From a virus: a stretch of DNA of 34,844 bases. Below the pieces are notes generated by a model, which did not search any database, was not told the origin of the DNA, and saw nothing but the letters and a program-made list of their open reading frames with translations. Below are positions 32,198-34,844 of this stretch, one piece after another. The stretch is taken from positions 1 through 34,844 of IMG/VR virus record IMGVR_UViG_3300037340_000021; one strand, 5' to 3'. Both the position numbers and the translations under genes were made by a program. Positions within the stretch are counted from its first letter, which is position 1. Every line of letters starts with the position of its first letter.

Positions 32198-32907
32198 CCA
32201 CTACCGTTGGGGACAAACAATTTTTCTAGGCGCGCCTCTTTCCCGTTTGCAGTTGTTCGGATATCGGTCTTAACGGGGATTGTTAACACCGCCCGAAAGG
32301 TTTCCGGGGCGGCATACTCTGAAACAAAAACAGCGTTTCCGGCTGCGTGTTTGGCAAGACACCAAGCCCAAAACTCGGGCCATGAAAACGGCGCGACGGC
32401 CCCATACTGAGTTGTCCCAGCATAAGGCGGGTCGCAATAAATCACAGCATGGCGAGGCGTTGGGCAGTCCCGATAGTCGCCCGCTTTCCACCATACGCCC
32501 TCTAAGCCGCGCATCTTTTTTCTTAAAGACGACGCGGCGTTTGCAGCGTAATTTCTTCCAACGCTGCCCCTTGCATAACCGCCGAACCACTTTCCAGCAA
32601 AGGACACTCCGAACCCAACAAAGGCCGTGAGCGGGTCTTCAGGGTCTGCAGCGGCCTTTATATCAGCGTATGCCGCCTCTGAAACACACTCTGGCGGTCT
32701 CCACCCCGACGCAAGCGCAGCCCACATAGTTATTAAGGCCACGTTACTATCTGAAGCTATTCGGACTGGTGCAGGGACAACTGACATTACGGCGGCACCC
32801 CCAACGAAGGGTTCAACGTAGGTCCCACGCTGCGCGGCAAGCGGGATAAGAATTTCAGCTAAGCGAGCGGATATCCGCTGCTTGCCACCAAAGTATTGCA
32901 TCAACAT
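32188..32907 (-). CDS. DNA adenine methyltransferase (D12 class)
   Basis: A 239-aa N6-adenine methylase. Visible are the N-terminal YFGGKQRI (5-12), the SAM-binding YVEPFVGGAAV (30-40), SDSNVALI (52-59) and the catalytic DPPY (159-162) in AVIYCDPPYAGTTQYG. Length is normal. It methylates DNA, probably protecting phage DNA from host restriction or altering gene control; the recognition sequence cannot be told. GGAG is four bases before ATG 32907, ten before a second in-frame ATG at 32901. It lies within a cassette with inverted repeats, in contrast to the overlapping genes around it. No restriction gene is next to it. Confidence 0.9.
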   Translation of the reverse strand: MLMQYFGGKQRISARLAEILIPLAAQRGTYVEPFVGGAAVMSVVPAPVRIASDSNVALITMWAALASGWRPPECVSEAAYADIKAAADPEDPLTAFVGFGVSFAGKWFGGYARGSVGRNYAANAASSLRKKMRGLEGVWWKAGDYRDCPTPRHAVIYCDPPYAGTTQYGAVAPFSWPEFWAWCLAKHAAGNAVFVSEYAAPETFRAVLTIPVKTDIRTTANGKEARLEKLFVPNGSGYG

Positions 32908-32914
32908 CTAGCTC

Positions 32915-32940
32915 CTATGGGTGTCAAGCGGATAAGCATG
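32915..32940. repeat. Terminal inverted repeat, right copy
   Basis: Begins CTATGGGTG and ends CGGATAAGCATG. It is upstream of the methylase ribosome site. It pairs with 32172-32197 (22/26). It includes TTGACA on the minus strand, but no -10 fits before the start codon, so it is not a convincing promoter. Confidence 0.8.
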
Positions 32941-32948
32941 CCTAAAAG
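32941..32948. repeat. Direct repeat CCTAAAAG, ssDNA-binding-protein side
   Basis: Second copy of the 8-bp direct repeat, immediately outside the right inverted repeat. It is followed by a 14-base remnant of the gap behind the ssDNA-binding protein gene. Confidence 0.75.
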
Positions 32949-32962
32949 AATGGGGGTTTAAC

Positions 32963-33622
32963 TCAAAAAGCTATCTCGTCGTCATTTGCGCCCTCGGTCG
33001 CGCTCTCCCCGCTGACGGTGCCAGCATACGCCTTGAACACTTCTGCACCGCTCGATCCGCCGATGCGGGGGCCGTCCTTGACCCACAACACCGCGTCGAG
33101 ATAGGCAGTGACGCCATCGGGATTGCCGACGCCGTTTTCGGCTTGGCCGTCGTAGGGCACGAAATTGACCTGCGGCACGACGAAACATCCGTTATAGAAC
33201 TTCGTCTTGCCTTCGAGTGCGCGTTGGGCGCCTTCGAGATCACGCACCGTCTTGCCTTCGAGGATCGCGAGACGCGGCTCATACTTCGAGCGCGCATCGA
33301 GCACGACCGTTCCTGCGAAGAACGCTCCGTCCTTGCCGGCCGCCTTCGACTTCTCGGCGCGCTTGTCTCCGGTCGTGAACGGGAACTTGAGTTCCTTGAG
33401 ATCACGTCCGGGCCACCGGGCCTTCGCGACTTCCGCCGCCTTGGCTTTTGCGGCCTTGAGATCGGCGCCGTCGATCGCCAGCAGGAACGTCCCGCTGTAC
33501 TTCGGTTCGCCCTTGGCTTTGCCCTTGCGCCCAACAGGCACCGGGACGATCAGGTTTCCGAAAGGCATCCTCACCGGGACGGTGAAAACATAGCGCCCTT
33601 CTGTTTTGACATTATCAGACAT
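32963..33622 (-). CDS. ssDNA-binding protein (DUF2815 type)
   Basis: A 219-aa protein of the Enc34-type ssDNA-binding family. The beta-rich core includes RYVFTVPVRMPFGNL, KYSGTFLLAIDGADLKAAKA, a charged middle (GRDLKELKFPFTTGDKRAEKSKAAGKD in parts), FYNGCFVVPQVNF and GVTAYLDAVLWVKDG. The acidic C-terminal tail ends DDEIAF, the usual partner-binding tip of SSBs. It coats ssDNA during replication and recombination. I choose ATG 33622, seven bases after GGAG and overlapping the nuclease stop by eight bases; an ATG at 33643 is too early. Confidence 0.88.
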   Translation of the reverse strand: MSDNVKTEGRYVFTVPVRMPFGNLIVPVPVGRKGKAKGEPKYSGTFLLAIDGADLKAAKAKAAEVAKARWPGRDLKELKFPFTTGDKRAEKSKAAGKDGAFFAGTVVLDARSKYEPRLAILEGKTVRDLEGAQRALEGKTKFYNGCFVVPQVNFVPYDGQAENGVGNPDGVTAYLDAVLWVKDGPRIGGSSGAEVFKAYAGTVSGESATEGANDDEIAF

Positions 33623-34805
33623 TTGAGTTCTCCATTGGTTCATCGGCCGGGATCAGATGGGCAAAAATGTCGGCCGTTTGCTCCACTTTTACCGCCCCCC
33701 TTCTGTCACTTTCTCTCGCGACAGTCAACCCTGTGTTGGGTGTATAGGCGTACTCTTTGACGAGTTTCTTTGCATCGGCGCCGAGCGTCTCGATCTCTGC
33801 CGGCGACTTTAGCGCGGGCGTCGTGAACGCATCCTTGCCGATCTTCGCCGTAAGTTCCGCAAGAGCCTCCTCGCGCCAAACACGCTTGGCCTGTTTCTGC
33901 ACCAGTTTCGTGCCGGGCACCGTATGACCAATGGAATTGCGCCGGAACACTTCGTCCTCCAACGCCTTCATGTAGAATTTCACGGCGTCGCGCTCTTGAT
34001 ATTCGAGGCCAATCCGCTTGGCTGAAAAATTGGGAATGGCTTTCGGATCGGCCTTCGCGGCGGCGCCAAAGATGCCCGACAGCAGCGGGCAGAACAACTT
34101 CGCGGGACAGAAGCGGCACCACTTGCCGGCCTCGAAATCGTTGTCAATCTCGGCCGCGTTCATAGCTGGCAGCAATTCGTTCTCGGCCCACTCGACCAGT
34201 TCGCCGACCGTGGTTTCCCAGGTGCAGTTGTCGAGGCTCCATTCGGAGTGCCGAGGCTGAATGATTGTCAGGCGCACAACACGATCGCTGCGCACCTGGA
34301 CGCCACGCGCCGTCCGCTCATAGATGCGGCCGTAGGCGTAGTACTTCATCTGTGGGTTCTCGACCGGGCTGACATAGATGCCCTCACCGTGCTTGTAGTC
34401 TACAATGTCGAGGAACTCCTCGCTGTAGCAGTCCACGTCGGCGGTGCCATAGAAGTCGGGATGCGGACGCAGTGCAGGGTCCTCACCAATGCGCGCCTCT
34501 ATGTTCAGCGTGGCACCGGGAAACTTCGCCAGTGGCCGCACGAAGTTGAGATAGGTCTGCACCGCATCGGCCATGACCTTATCGACTTCGCAGCCGTGAA
34601 AATCCATGCCGAGAATGAACTCGGCGTCGAGGTCGTTGCGCAGGCAATACTCGCAAGCCTCATGTGCTGCGACCCCGAGCGCGCGATATTCGGGCTCGTC
34701 CGTCTGCGGCAAATCCAGTTGCTTGAGCAGGATGGCGCTGCCCGGGCAGTTCATCCAGCGCTCGGCGCTCGATGCGCCCTTTGGGCTGTGTGCTAATTCA
34801 GTCAT
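33615..34805 (-). CDS. Cas4/RecB-like exonuclease with Fe-S Cys cluster (DUF2800)
   Basis: A 396-aa nuclease. The first Cys is in WMNCPGSA (Cys20), and three more are in KWCRFCPAKLFCP (Cys230, 233, 239): four Cys in the AddB/Cas4 pattern that holds an iron-sulfur cluster. The nuclease core has GTADVDCY (Asp123/125) and IVDYKHG (Asp136, Lys138), followed by QMKYYAYG. It probably resects DNA ends for recombination, working with the ssDNA-binding protein next to it. GGAGGGG precedes ATG 34805. The frame stays open to the right edge, but this start signal is strong. Confidence 0.85.
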   Translation of the reverse strand: MTELAHSPKGASSAERWMNCPGSAILLKQLDLPQTDEPEYRALGVAAHEACEYCLRNDLDAEFILGMDFHGCEVDKVMADAVQTYLNFVRPLAKFPGATLNIEARIGEDPALRPHPDFYGTADVDCYSEEFLDIVDYKHGEGIYVSPVENPQMKYYAYGRIYERTARGVQVRSDRVVRLTIIQPRHSEWSLDNCTWETTVGELVEWAENELLPAMNAAEIDNDFEAGKWCRFCPAKLFCPLLSGIFGAAAKADPKAIPNFSAKRIGLEYQERDAVKFYMKALEDEVFRRNSIGHTVPGTKLVQKQAKRVWREEALAELTAKIGKDAFTTPALKSPAEIETLGADAKKLVKEYAYTPNTGLTVARESDRRGAVKVEQTADIFAHLIPADEPMENSNV

Positions 34806-34844
34806 AGTTCCCCTCCATAACCATAGCGTACATGTTGCATCCTG
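34802..34844 (-). CDS. Possible end of an upstream gene, cut by the window edge
   Basis: A frame open from the right edge ends with TGA overlapping the nuclease ATG by four bases (ATGA). This is the junction used by most genes of the operon. Only 13 residues (RMQHVRYGYGGEL) are visible, so no function can be given. The operon promoter must lie farther right. Confidence 0.35.
   Translation of the reverse strand, partial: RMQHVRYGYGGEL

Larger units (their letters stand above)
32172..32940 (-). mobile_element. Candidate transposed methylase cassette (769 bp)
   Basis: The element is bounded by 26-bp imperfect inverted repeats (22/26 identical) and an 8-bp direct repeat CCTAAAAG on both outer sides. 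It contains only the adenine methylase gene and no transposase. The gene is the one minus-strand gene with intergenic gaps on both sides (32 and 55 bases; the others overlap or nearly touch) and uses codons TTA (5), AGA (3) and ATA (4) more than its neighbours seem to. Removing it leaves the ssDNA-binding and polymerase genes 30 bases apart, with the polymerase ribosome site intact. A non-autonomous transposon-like cassette moved in trans is the best reading; I cannot name the family. Confidence 0.72.

Noticed and set aside
32915-32940. Methylase promoter from TTGACA on the minus strand
   Set aside because: The -10 would fall inside the coding region; the sequence is better explained as part of the inverted repeat.

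Overview
The window is a large piece of a tailed bacteriophage genome, and the tail genes point to a short-tailed podovirus. Portal, tubular protein A, nozzle and three internal-virion (gp14/gp15/gp16-like) genes stand in T7-like order, while the capsid and the small Bbp19-like gene resemble the Bordetella phage BPP-1 group. No phage RNA polymerase, integrase or repressor gene is visible. The DNA is GC-rich, plus-strand promoters look like TTGACA-type sigma-70 sites, and the tail-fibre C-terminus resembles fibres I associate with alphaproteobacterial phages. An alphaproteobacterial host is therefore my best guess, but it is inference.

Layout. Positions 1-455 are a gene-free control region: eight perfect 18-bp tandem repeats, a 13-bp repeat, several stacked inverted repeats and a promoter. 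Positions 456-25617 are a plus-strand late operon: small and large terminase, a small protein, portal, Bbp19-like protein, scaffold, two tiny proteins, major capsid, decoration-like proteins, tubular protein A, a giant nozzle, internal/ejection proteins, a tail fibre, small structural proteins, a holin-like membrane protein, a secreted protein and a class 3 lipase. Positions 25601-34844 are a minus-strand operon read toward the centre. In order of transcription it holds a Cas4/RecB-like nuclease (DUF2800), an ssDNA-binding protein (DUF2815), a DNA adenine methylase, a family A DNA polymerase, a resolvase-like nuclease, a metallophosphoesterase, a glycosyltransferase, a cupin, an unknown, an HD phosphohydrolase, a dATP/dGTP-diphosphohydrolase-like (DUF5664) protein, a 46-aa membrane protein, a lipoprotein and a small Cys-containing protein. 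The two operons converge and overlap by 17 bp. Almost every junction in both operons is a 4-bp ATGA/GTGA overlap or a slightly longer overlap, so translational coupling is the rule. The minus operon's promoter must lie beyond the right edge. No helicase, primase or endolysin is visible.

How the genes work together. The minus operon would process and copy DNA (nuclease, SSB, polymerase, resolvase) and edit nucleotide pools (HD hydrolase plus DUF5664). The plus operon would package DNA, build head and tail, eject DNA and release progeny. Plus-strand promoter regions share TTGC/GCAA-type dyads, and one element, AATAATCTTGCG, occurs in all eight left-end repeats and again at the capsid promoter. 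This suggests one regulator acting at several sites.

The strongest unexpected signal is at 32164-32948. The methylase gene is the one minus-strand gene with intergenic gaps on both sides. It is bounded by 26-bp imperfect inverted repeats (22/26 identical) and an 8-bp direct repeat, CCTAAAAG, just as a transposed cassette with its target duplication would be, yet it encodes only the methylase. Other points of interest are a transglycosylase domain with Gln where the catalytic Glu should be, carbohydrate-binding-like repeats shared by two tail proteins, and an exact 66-bp-period duplication in the tail fibre.
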